NCBI RefSeq assembly: GCF_000282335.1
Contig: NZ_AKJM01000115.1
Location: 62,001-126,000 of the forward strand
Origin: Pseudomonas sp. GM48
Lineage (GTDB): Bacteria; Pseudomonadota; Gammaproteobacteria; Pseudomonadales; Pseudomonadaceae
Direction of reading: 5' to 3'
Length of the DNA: 64,000 bases
Below are positions 43,116 to 50,630 of this stretch, piece after piece. The position numbers and the translations under genes are program-made. Within the stretch, counting starts at the first letter, position 1. The number at the start of each line of letters is the position of its first letter. Below the pieces are notes generated by a model. The model searched no databases. It was given only the letters and a program-made list of their open reading frames with translations, and was not told the DNA's origin.

Positions 43116-43472
43116 ATGCGGTTGATTGGCTTGTCGTTGCTCCTGGCACTCGTTTCAGGCGAGGCGCTGGCCCAGGCGTGTGTGGTTCACAGCCAGGCCG
43201 AGCGGCTTGACGTCCAGGTTTGCCAGCAGAATCGCAGCATCCCGCCAAAGCTCTTCGCCGATGGTTTCTGCCAGCCGAACCTGGCGGGGCAGAAAGTCGA
43301 AGTGAAGTATGTCGACCAATGCCCCGGCGGCGCATTTGGCATCTGCAGCAACGCCCAAGTCGCCAATATGCCCTACCGGCAAGATATTCACTATTACGGC
43401 GTTGCCACCGACGCGGCGTATTTACAACCGTACTGCGAGGCCCAGAGCCAGGGCACCTGGCTCAAGCCTTGA
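43116..43472 (+). CDS. Small secreted six-cysteine protein
   Basis: 118 residues. Ribosome site GAGGAGGT. Signal peptide (LIGLSLLLALVSGEALAQ) with cleavage near residue 20. The mature part has six cysteines (22, 36, 52, 69, 77, 107), enough for three disulfides. Contains QNRSIPPKLFADGFCQPN and VDQCPGGAFGICSNAQVANM. I do not recognise a domain. It sits between two COG0523 genes, so a periplasmic zinc-limitation role is possible but unproven. Confidence 0.8.
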   Translation: MRLIGLSLLLALVSGEALAQACVVHSQAERLDVQVCQQNRSIPPKLFADGFCQPNLAGQKVEVKYVDQCPGGAFGICSNAQVANMPYRQDIHYYGVATDAAYLQPYCEAQSQGTWLKP

Positions 43473-43487
43473 AGCTTGCGCAGCGGG

Positions 43488-44693
43488 TCAGGCAGCCTCT
43501 TCGTACCAAGGGCCGAAGGGATCAGCCAGCAAACGCCAGCCTTCTACACCGAGCGCCATTTCCTCATCGGTCAGCAGGCAGGCGTCCAGCTCGGCCGCTA
43601 GCTGCGTGAAATCGATGTTCTGGCCGATAAACACCAATTCCTGGCGACAGTCCCCGCTGTCGGCAGTCCAGTTTTTCATGATCCCGGCGGTACTTTCCGC
43701 ATCCTGCGGCCACTGGTTTTTCGGTACGAAACGCCACCAGCGCCCGGCAAAACCATAGTGCATCATACCTCCGGCCTGGGACCAGCTGCCGGCGTCCATG
43801 TGCTTGCTTGCCAGCCAGAAAAAGCCCTTGGAGCGCAGCAGTTTGCCGTTGTCCCAAGAGCCGTCGATGAAGTTGAAGAAGCGCTGCGGATGAAACGGTC
43901 GGCGTGCCCGGTAGGCGCTGGAAGCAATGCCGTACTCTTCGGTTTCCGGTACGTGTTCGCCACGCATTTCCTGCAACCATCCCGGTGCCTGGGCTGCCTT
44001 TTCGAAGTCAAAACGACCGGTGTCGAGAATTTTATTCAAAGGGATTTCGCCCATCGCCATCGGAATGATTTCTGCCCGGGCGTTGAGCCGTTCAAGGATG
44101 GCGATCAGTTCCTCGCGTTCGTGGCTGCTGATCAAATCGATCTTGCTGAGCAAAATCACATCGGCGAACTCCACCTGTTCAATCAACAGATCGGTAATCG
44201 AACGCTCGTCTTCTTCCCCAAGCGTTTCTCCTCGGGAAGCCAGACTTTCGGCAGCCTGGTAATCGAGCAGGAAATTCATGCCATCGACCACCGTGACCAT
44301 GGTGTCGAGACGTGCGATGTCGCTGAGGCTCTGGCCGTTTTCATCACGGAAGGTGAAGGTCTCCGCCACTGGCAGCGGTTCGGAAATACCGGTGGATTCG
44401 ATCAGCAGATAGTCGAAGCGGCCATCCCTGGCGAGTTGACTCACTTCCTCCAGCAAATCTTCTCGTAACGTACAGCAAATACACCCGTTGCTCATTTCCA
44501 CCAACCGCTCTTCAGCCCGATTCAGGCTGACATCGCGCTGGACTTCGGTGCCATCTACGTTGATTTCGCTCATATCGTTGACGATGACCGCAACCCGCAA
44601 GCCATCGCGATTACGTAGTATGTAATTAAGAAGTGTACTTTTTCCGGCACCAAGAAAGCCGGAGAGAACGGTCACGGGGAGTCGATTGGACAT
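43488..44693 (-). CDS. COG0523 GTPase of the zinc-responsive ZigA/YciC type
   Basis: 401 residues from ATG 44693 (MSNRLPVTVLSGFLGAGKST), with AGGA eight bases upstream; ATG 44699 is too close to it. G1 FLGAGKST, CxCC in MSNGCICCTLREDL, switch region ESTGISEPLPVAETF, NKxD-like LLSKIDLI, and a C-terminal CobW domain (RARRPFHPQRFFNFI). Its promoter holds a perfect Zur-type palindrome. Zur-controlled GTPases of this group help survival in low zinc. Confidence 0.92.
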   Translation of the reverse strand: MSNRLPVTVLSGFLGAGKSTLLNYILRNRDGLRVAVIVNDMSEINVDGTEVQRDVSLNRAEERLVEMSNGCICCTLREDLLEEVSQLARDGRFDYLLIESTGISEPLPVAETFTFRDENGQSLSDIARLDTMVTVVDGMNFLLDYQAAESLASRGETLGEEDERSITDLLIEQVEFADVILLSKIDLISSHEREELIAILERLNARAEIIPMAMGEIPLNKILDTGRFDFEKAAQAPGWLQEMRGEHVPETEEYGIASSAYRARRPFHPQRFFNFIDGSWDNGKLLRSKGFFWLASKHMDAGSWSQAGGMMHYGFAGRWWRFVPKNQWPQDAESTAGIMKNWTADSGDCRQELVFIGQNIDFTQLAAELDACLLTDEEMALGVEGWRLLADPFGPWYEEAA

Positions 44694-44743
44694 CTGCATA
44701 TTCCTCACAGGGATGCCCGGTCGCTGTGTCGGGCTTATTTTAA

Positions 44744-44758
44744 TGTTATAGTATAACA
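44744..44758. promoter_or_regulatory. Zur box 1
   Basis: TGTTATAGTATAACA, a perfect 7-1-7 palindrome fitting the gamma-proteobacterial Zur consensus GTTATANTATAAC. It lies 51 bp before the COG0523 gene (minus) and 78 bp before the small secreted protein gene (plus). Confidence 0.85.
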
Positions 44759-44835
44759 ACACAAATAAACCATCCCCTCTTGCCCAACCGGGCAAAGGAC
44801 ACGATGCTAAATGCATCCCTTCCGTGAGAATCCCC

Positions 44836-45213
44836 ATGCGCAACGCCCTGAAACCTGCGTTGATAATGCTTTCCCTGCTGGCTGCTACCGACGCGCTCGC
44901 ACAGGCCCCGAGCCTGGCCAGGTGCACCCGAAGCGCGAACCTGCTGGCCTGCGTGGATGCGGATGGCAACGCCTACAGCGTCAACACCGCCGGAAGCACA
45001 ATCTATCTGCGGGGTTTCGAAATGGCCGGAAAACGCTATTGGGTGCAGACCAACAGCCGCTACGGTCAGCTTACGTTTTTCACCGGTATCGCATCCGATG
45101 GCGAGGCTTGGGTTGGCTACAACCAGCGCGTCGGCTGGACAACGATCAATCGGTTTTCCAGCTCCGGCGGCAGCAGCGCCAAATTCACCTGCAGCCGGAT
45201 CGCCGGCTGTTAG
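44836..45213 (+). CDS. Small secreted protein downstream of a Zur box
   Basis: 125 residues from ATG 44836, which opens a signal peptide (LKPALIMLSLLAATDALAQ); a GTG four codons upstream is possible. Mature part has four cysteines (30, 39, 119, 125) and beta-rich sequence (STIYLRGFEMAGKRYWVQTN; YGQLTFFTGIASDGEAWVGY). No family recognised. It shares Zur box 1 with the divergent GTPase gene. Confidence 0.78.
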   Translation: MRNALKPALIMLSLLAATDALAQAPSLARCTRSANLLACVDADGNAYSVNTAGSTIYLRGFEMAGKRYWVQTNSRYGQLTFFTGIASDGEAWVGYNQRVGWTTINRFSSSGGSSAKFTCSRIAGC

Positions 45214-45339
45214 GCCTGCCTGTTTTTCTTCGAGTTTGCGTAGCCGACGCACCAAGGCGGCGCTGGCCAGAATCAAGTTGAGCAAGTGGCGTCGTGCATG
45301 ATGAAAGCCTGTTCATGAAAAAGGCATCGTTGATTTTAT

Positions 45340-45354
45340 TGTTATACTATAACA
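45340..45354. promoter_or_regulatory. Zur box 2
   Basis: TGTTATACTATAACA, again a perfect 7-1-7 palindrome, 31 bp before the folE2 start. Likely controls folE2 and the coupled ABC transporter. Confidence 0.85.
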
Positions 45355-45385
45355 TGCCAAATCAACTCCCACGATGGACCTGCTC

Positions 45386-46282
45386 ATGAATGCGCTGACT
45401 CTGCCGGATATCGCCGCGCAGGCCTCACGCCAAGCCCTGCCACTGGAGTGGGTGGGCATGTGCGGCATTGCTCTTCCTGTTTTGTTTGACGGCCAACGAC
45501 TGAATGCAAAGGCCGATGCTGGCGTGAGTCTCGACGATGGCAACGCGCGCGGCATTCACATGTCACGGCTCTATCTGGCGCTTGAATTACTGGAGCAGGA
45601 AAGCCTTTCACCTGCTCTATTGCGCAGGGTTTTGCAGCGTTTTCTTGAGAGCCATGAAGGGCTTTCCAGCAGTGCTCACTTAACCATTCATGCCGATTTG
45701 TTGCTGAAAAGGCCGGCGCTGATCAGCCCATTGGTAGGCTGGAAAAGTTATCCGGTGAGCATCGAAGCGCGTTTGAAAAACGCGATGTTCCACGTGGAAC
45801 TAAAAATCGACGTGCCTTATTCCTCAACATGTCCATGTTCCGCGGCCCTTTCTCGACAGTTGATTCAGCAACAGTTCGCCGATGATTTCGCCAACAAGTC
45901 ACTGCAACACGCCGACGTTTTAGCGTGGCTTGGCTCCACGAGCGGCATCGTCGCCACACCTCACAGCCAACGCAGCAGCGCAAAGTTGCGCGTACGTCTG
46001 GCTGATTTTTTGGATGAGTTGCCTCTGATTGCGGTCATCAACGACGCCGAAGCCGCACTCGGCACAGCCGTTCAAACAGCGGTAAAACGCGCCGACGAAC
46101 AAGCCTTCGCCCTGGCCAATGGTCAGAACCTGATGTTCTGCGAAGACGCCGCACGCCGTTTGAACCTGGCCCTGAAACGCTCCACCGGCATCAATGCCTT
46201 CCACATTCGTGTCATCCATGCCGAAAGCCTGCACGCTCATGACGCCGTGGCCGAAAGCCGTTTCAACTGGGAGATCGCATGA
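45386..46282 (+). CDS. folE2: GTP cyclohydrolase I type B (zinc-independent FolE2)
   Basis: 298 residues from ATG 45386 (MNALTLPDIAAQ); ATG 45374 is four codons earlier. Contains WVGMCGIALPV, SSAHLTIHADLLLKRPAL, IDVPYSSTCPCSAALSRQLI with the active-site cysteine of FolE2, and the late FCEDAARRLNLAL. It makes dihydroneopterin triphosphate for folate and can use metals other than zinc. Its gene replaces folE under zinc limitation. Its stop overlaps the ABC ATPase start (ATGA). A parS sequence lies inside it. Confidence 0.95.
   Translation: MNALTLPDIAAQASRQALPLEWVGMCGIALPVLFDGQRLNAKADAGVSLDDGNARGIHMSRLYLALELLEQESLSPALLRRVLQRFLESHEGLSSSAHLTIHADLLLKRPALISPLVGWKSYPVSIEARLKNAMFHVELKIDVPYSSTCPCSAALSRQLIQQQFADDFANKSLQHADVLAWLGSTSGIVATPHSQRSSAKLRVRLADFLDELPLIAVINDAEAALGTAVQTAVKRADEQAFALANGQNLMFCEDAARRLNLALKRSTGINAFHIRVIHAESLHAHDAVAESRFNWEIA
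45786..45801. promoter_or_regulatory. parS site inside folE2
   Basis: TGTTCCACGTGGAACT contains the perfect 14-bp palindrome GTTCCACGTGGAAC, the Pseudomonas parS core bound by ParB. Confidence 0.85.
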
Positions 46283-46947
46283 TCGGTTGCCACGCATTGC
46301 GCTGGGGTGCACCAGGTCAGCCTCTCACGCCAGCGCTGGACCTCGAACTGCCGACGGGCAGCCTGACCGCCATCATCGGCGCGAACGGTTGCGGTAAAAG
46401 CAGCCTGCTGAAGGTCATCGCCGGCTTGCAAAAACCGCTGGCCGGAAAAGTGCGACTGAGTGTTCCACTGAAGGGCGGCGTGTCGTTCCTGCCCCAGCAA
46501 CAACACCTCGACAGGCAATTCCCGATCAGCCTCCAGGCATTGGTCGCCGCCGGTTTTTGGGGCAACAAACAGTCGCCGGAAATCCGCAGTCAACGACTGA
46601 AAACCGTCCTCGAAAACTGGTGCCTGAACGGCCTGGAAGATCGGCCCCTGATGGCGCTCTCCGGCGGTGAATTGCAACGCGCCCTGCTCGCCCGATTGAG
46701 CCTGACCGAAGCACCCTTGCTGTTACTCGACGAACCCCACGCGGCCCTTGATGAACTCGGCCAGGCATTGCTCTGGAAGCACCTACACGATTGGCACCTC
46801 GAAGGCCGGACGCTGATGGTCGTGTGTCATGACCTCGCCGCTGTCCGCGAGCACATCCCACAAACATTGCTGATCAAAAGCAGCGGTTGTGTACTCGGTC
46901 AGAGCACCGAACTGATCCGCCAACAACCACAAGCGCAGGTGGCCTGA
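46279..46947 (+). CDS. Zinc-type ABC transporter ATP-binding protein
   Basis: 222 residues. Walker A AIIGANGCGKSSLLKVIAGL, signature LSGGELQRALLARLSL, Walker B LLLLDEPHAALDELG. Energises the permease encoded next, whose start overlaps its stop (TGATG). Coupled upstream to folE2. Close to the AztA/ZnuC group of cluster A-I transporters. Confidence 0.92.
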   Translation: MIGCHALRWGAPGQPLTPALDLELPTGSLTAIIGANGCGKSSLLKVIAGLQKPLAGKVRLSVPLKGGVSFLPQQQHLDRQFPISLQALVAAGFWGNKQSPEIRSQRLKTVLENWCLNGLEDRPLMALSGGELQRALLARLSLTEAPLLLLDEPHAALDELGQALLWKHLHDWHLEGRTLMVVCHDLAAVREHIPQTLLIKSSGCVLGQSTELIRQQPQAQVA

Positions 46948-47813
46948 TGATCGCTACCGCGCATCTTTGGCAACCGTTCCACGAATTCGTCTTCATGCGT
47001 CGGGCGCTGCTCGGTGGTTTGGTGTTGGCGTGCAGCACAGCGCCCCTGGGGGTATTTCTGATCCTGAGGCGCATGAGTCTGATCGGCGATGCTGTCGCTC
47101 ACGGCATTCTTCCCGGTGCGGCTTTAGGCTTCTGGTTTGCCGGATTGAGCCTCCCGGCATTGACCATTGGCGGCCTCGGCGCCGGCCTGAGTATGGCGGG
47201 CCTCGCTGCCTGGATTACGCGACGCACCGGCCTGCGGGAGGATGCCAGCCTCGCGGCGATTTACCCGATTTCCCTGGCGTGTGGCGTACTGATTCTTGGC
47301 ATCGCCGGCAAACGCCTGGACCTGTTGCACCTGCTGTTTGGCTCGGCGCTGGCGGTCGACGGCCCCACCTTGACCGGCATGCTCTGGGTGTCAGGCCTGA
47401 GTCTGATTGCCATGGCACTGATCTACAAACCACTGTTGCTCGACACCCTCGACCCGCTTTTTTTGCAAACCGTCAGCCGACTCGGCCCGTTGGCCCACGG
47501 CGTGTTCCTGACGCTGGTGGTATTGAATCTGGTTATCGGTTTCCAGGCGATCGGTGCATTGATGGTGGTCGGCTTGATGATGTTGCCCGCCGCCGCGGCG
47601 CGTTTCTGGAGTCGCCGCTTGCCGGTACTGATCGTTGTCGCGGCCTTGCTCGGCAGCCTCTCGGTGTGGCTCGGTCTGTTGATCTCGTTCCACTACTCAC
47701 TGCCCAGTGGCCCGGCAATCGTGCTGGTGGCGGGCGCCTGGTATCTGTTGTCCGTGGTGTTCGGGCCGGTGCACGGCTTGCTGCGCCGCCCACCTTTGCT
47801 CACATCCCAATGA
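46947..47813 (+). CDS. Zinc-type ABC transporter permease
   Basis: 288 residues from ATG 46947. About eight helices of the ABC-3 family: HEFVFMRRALLGGLVLACSTAPLGVFLILRRMSLIGDAVAHGILPG carries the RMSLIGDAVAH signature, and GFQAIGALMVVGLMMLPAAAARFW is the second conserved block. Forms the channel of the zinc importer, AztB/ZnuB-like. Confidence 0.92.
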   Translation: MIATAHLWQPFHEFVFMRRALLGGLVLACSTAPLGVFLILRRMSLIGDAVAHGILPGAALGFWFAGLSLPALTIGGLGAGLSMAGLAAWITRRTGLREDASLAAIYPISLACGVLILGIAGKRLDLLHLLFGSALAVDGPTLTGMLWVSGLSLIAMALIYKPLLLDTLDPLFLQTVSRLGPLAHGVFLTLVVLNLVIGFQAIGALMVVGLMMLPAAAARFWSRRLPVLIVVAALLGSLSVWLGLLISFHYSLPSGPAIVLVAGAWYLLSVVFGPVHGLLRRPPLLTSQ

Positions 47814-47824
47814 GGTGTTACCCG

Positions 47825-48700
47825 ATGCGCGCTTTACTCGTGCTGTTCAGCTTGATGGTGTCGATGTCGCTGTCTGCCGCCGAAAAACTTCAGGTGGTCA
47901 CCAGCTTCAGCATACTCGCCGACATGACCCGACAGGTCGGCAAGGATCATATCCAGATCACCAACATGGTCGGCCCGGACGCGGATGCCCACACGTACGA
48001 GCCGACACCGGACGACGCCAAAGCACTGCTCAAAGCCAAACTCATCATCAAGAATGGCTTGGGTTTCGAGCCCTGGCTGGATCGCCTGGTGACCAGCACC
48101 GAAACCAAGGCGCCGGTCATCAGCGCGAGCCACGGAGTCATACCGCGTAGCCTGGATGAAGACGGCGAAACCATTCCCGACCCGCATGCCTGGCATAACC
48201 TGGCGAACGCCGAGCTGTACATCGCGAACATCACCAAGGCGCTGATCGCTGCTGATCCGGCAAACACAGCCGACTATGAGCGCAACAGCCAGGTGTACCT
48301 GAAACAGGTCTACGCCTTGCTCGCCGAAGCCAAGGCCAAACTTGGCTCACTGCCACCGGGCAATCGCAAGATCGTGACGTCCCATGATGCCTTCGGTTAT
48401 CTCGGCCAAGCCTACGGTATCGACTTCATGGCGCCTCAAGGACTGTCCACCGAGCGCGAACCTTCAGCCGCCGAGGTGGCCGCACTGATCACCCAGATTC
48501 GTCAGGCCAAGGTCAAAGCCGTGTTCATGGAAAACATCAAGGACGCCCGCCTGCTCAAGCAGATCGCGGATGAAAGCGGCGCGCAGATCGGGGGCACGTT
48601 GTATTCCGATGCCCTTGCGGCGAGCGGTCCGGCCAGCACCTTCACCGGGTTGTTCGAGTACAACCTCAACACCCTGTACAACGCGTTGAGCAAGCCATGA
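47825..48700 (+). CDS. Zinc-type ABC transporter substrate-binding protein
   Basis: 291 residues from ATG 47825, TGAGG upstream. Signal peptide (LLVLFSLMVSMSLSAAEK). TroA fold with likely metal ligands H56 (DAHTYEPT), H121 (DPHAWHN), the His in SHDAFGYLG and Asp in YSDALA. The His-rich loop of classical ZnuA is absent, as in AztC-type proteins. Ends directly before a dihydroorotase remnant. Confidence 0.92.
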   Translation: MRALLVLFSLMVSMSLSAAEKLQVVTSFSILADMTRQVGKDHIQITNMVGPDADAHTYEPTPDDAKALLKAKLIIKNGLGFEPWLDRLVTSTETKAPVISASHGVIPRSLDEDGETIPDPHAWHNLANAELYIANITKALIAADPANTADYERNSQVYLKQVYALLAEAKAKLGSLPPGNRKIVTSHDAFGYLGQAYGIDFMAPQGLSTEREPSAAEVAALITQIRQAKVKAVFMENIKDARLLKQIADESGAQIGGTLYSDALAASGPASTFTGLFEYNLNTLYNALSKP

Positions 48701-48701
48701 T

Positions 48702-48968
48702 CTGCAAGAACCCCACGCCGACCTATTCGCCATTCCCGATCGCGGTTATCTTCGAGAAGGCTATTGGGCAGATCTGGCGCTGATCAAGCCCGAGCCTGGC
48801 GGCGTTGCCGTTTCCACGCAACCAATCCGCTCGCAATGCGGCCGCCCCAGCGCTCGCCGGAGCTTTCGGCACAGCATCAGCACCGTGATCGTGTCGGGGC
48901 AATTTTCCTGGCACGACAAACGTCGTAATGACAGCTGCCAGGGTTTGCGCCTACGGTTTATGCAATAA
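48702..48968 (+). pseudogene. C-terminal remnant of a dihydroorotase (PyrC/PyrQ-like)
   Basis: In the frame GAT CTG CAA GAA..., the conceptual translation includes HADLFAIPDRGYLREGYWADLALI, which parallels the dihydroorotase block NPA-LFGIKDRGYIREGYWADLVLV. It continues with SQCG and VIVSGQFSWHDKRR, the usual C-terminus, up to TAA 48966. About 88 codons, no start codon, and no active-site part. Zur-controlled dihydroorotase paralogs belong to the same zinc cluster in P. aeruginosa, so this is probably the deleted remains of one. Confidence 0.75.
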
Positions 48969-48999
48969 CGCTCGTAAGAAGCACGTGAGTACGCCGACC

Positions 49000-49878
49000 A
49001 TGATCCAGATCACCCTGCCCGATGGTTCATTGCGTGAATACGACCAACCGCTCTCCGTGCACGAGTTAGCTGCCAGCATCAGCTCCGAACTGGCCAGCGC
49101 GGCCGTAGCGGGTCGAGTCAATGGTGTACTGGTGGACTGCGAATACATGATCGAGGCGGATGCCCGGGTCAGCATTGTCACCCCCCGGGAGCCAGACGGC
49201 CTGGAGATCCTGCGCCGCTCCTGTGCATTGATGCTGGCCATGGCGATCAAGCAACTTCACCCACATGCGCAAATGCACGCGGGAAAGGAGTTGGGTGATG
49301 GCTTCTTTTACGAGTTTGCAGTCGAGCAACCGCTGACCCCGGCAGACCTGCCCCTTATCGAAGCGCGCATGCAGTCACTGGCAGCAACCAATCACTCGAT
49401 CCGTCGTCGGCCACCACGCGAAGCGGTGTCACTGTACCGTCTGGGAGACACCGAGTACCCGAGCCTTGGGCCGCATGTCCCCACCACTAAAGTCCTGCAG
49501 GCGTTTACCCTCGATCACATCAGCGGCACGTTGCAACAACGGATCTACGGCACCTGCTGGTCGAACCATCAGGAGCTACAACACTGGCGCGTTCCACCCC
49601 ACGTGGTCGTCGTGAGCATGGATGACCGCCAGGCGACTTATGCACAAGCGGTGACCGAATCCTTGCGCCAAAGGGGCGTGCGCGCCAGGGCCGACCTGCG
49701 AAGCGAAAAGGTCCACTACAAGATTCGCCAGCACAGCCGAACCGTGCCGTATCTGGTAGTGGTGGGCGAAAAAGAACAGGCGGGCGGATTTGTCAGTGTG
49801 CGCAGTCGCACCGGGGAGGATTTCGGCCGGATGGCTGTCGAGGCGGCGTGTGAGTGGTTGAGTCGGCCGGGGATCTAG
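49000..49878 (+). CDS. Threonyl-tRNA synthetase-like protein lacking the catalytic core
   Basis: 292 residues from ATG 49000; GTG 48985 is an alternative. The TGS domain (MIQITLPDGSLREYDQPLSV, 1-60) and the second N-terminal, editing-type domain (about 65-195; AIKQLHPHAQMHAGKELGDG, GPHVPTTKVLQAF, QRIYGTCWSNHQEL) align with ThrRS. They join directly to a C-terminal anticodon-binding domain (about 205-292). The ~200-residue class II core with motifs 1-3 and the zinc ligands is missing. Editing residues are also changed: HxxxH is RSCAL, and the Cys before GPHV is Ser. Cannot charge tRNA; may bind tRNA or mRNA. Confidence 0.85.
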   Translation: MIQITLPDGSLREYDQPLSVHELAASISSELASAAVAGRVNGVLVDCEYMIEADARVSIVTPREPDGLEILRRSCALMLAMAIKQLHPHAQMHAGKELGDGFFYEFAVEQPLTPADLPLIEARMQSLAATNHSIRRRPPREAVSLYRLGDTEYPSLGPHVPTTKVLQAFTLDHISGTLQQRIYGTCWSNHQELQHWRVPPHVVVVSMDDRQATYAQAVTESLRQRGVRARADLRSEKVHYKIRQHSRTVPYLVVVGEKEQAGGFVSVRSRTGEDFGRMAVEAACEWLSRPGI

Positions 49879-49895
49879 GGACGCTGGATGGACGC

Positions 49896-49972
49896 CTTCG
49901 CGAGCAAGCCCGCTCCCACATTGATTTCGTGAACACCACAGATCAAATGTGGGAGCGGGCTTGCTCGCGAAG
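49896..49972. repeat. REP pair (BIME), tail-to-tail
   Basis: TTCGCGAGCAAGCCCGCTCC and GTGGGAGCGGGCTTGCTCGC between convergent genes. Confidence 0.85.
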
Positions 49973-49975
49973 CTT

Positions 49976-50497
49976 TTAAGCTCTTGGCTTCACAGTGCCG
50001 CAATCCTGCCCCAACCAGACAGCACGGGATTCGAGGCTGCCCTTCTGCTGAATGCCGGTAGCGTTGAACGTCCCGTTGACCTTGGTGGTGAATTCGCGAT
50101 CACTAAGGAATGTCGCCACGCCCGCCCCCTGGGCTTTAGGGCAGCTGAAGCGGAATTTCCACTGATTGCCGGAGCGATCGGTGATTTCCTGCTTGCAGCC
50201 CGACTGCGGATCGGTCAGTGGAATGTTATCGGTCTTGACCTGTTCCGGGGTCAGGCACGCCCGGATCCCTTTGCCGCCCATGGTGATGCCCTGTTTTTCC
50301 AGCTGTGCACGCTGCTCAGGGGTCATCTGGCTCTGGAGCTGACCGAGGATCAATTGCAGGTCCGGCATATTCTGCTCATCGACCTTCATGTTGCTCGTGG
50401 TCAGCTCCCACAATCCTGGTTGCAGCATTTGCGCGTGAGCCGCCACAGGAAGTGCCAAACCCAGTGCCATGGCCAAACCCAGCAGACGAACGTTCAT
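49976..50497 (-). CDS. DUF3617 family secreted protein
   Basis: 173 residues. Signal peptide (LGLAMALGLALPVAAHAQ), then LQPGLWELTTSNMKVDEQNM, the start of DUF3617, and GIRACLTPEQVKTDNIPL with further cysteines (GCKQEI, FSCPKA, DCGTV). Periplasmic, role unknown. ATG 50497 has AGGAG upstream. Confidence 0.88.
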   Translation of the reverse strand: MNVRLLGLAMALGLALPVAAHAQMLQPGLWELTTSNMKVDEQNMPDLQLILGQLQSQMTPEQRAQLEKQGITMGGKGIRACLTPEQVKTDNIPLTDPQSGCKQEITDRSGNQWKFRFSCPKAQGAGVATFLSDREFTTKVNGTFNATGIQQKGSLESRAVWLGQDCGTVKPRA

Positions 50498-50630
50498 CGA
50501 GTAACTCCTGATCAGTTGTGGCCGTTAGACGTCCGCCGCAGGCTTCAGTTCATGGGCCAATTAATTAGCGACATTCTGCACGGAACATGGTCTGTTAAGC
50601 ACTGAATCTTCAGGAGCAAGGCAGCCCCCC

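Noticed and set aside
46967..47824. In-frame upstream extension of the zinc-binding protein over the permease gene
   Set aside because: Arg/Pro-rich out-of-frame sequence. The real start at 47825 has a ribosome site and a signal peptide.
49598..49607. CCCACGTGGT as a parS half-site in the ThrRS-like gene
   Set aside because: Core only, no GTTC/GAAC arms.
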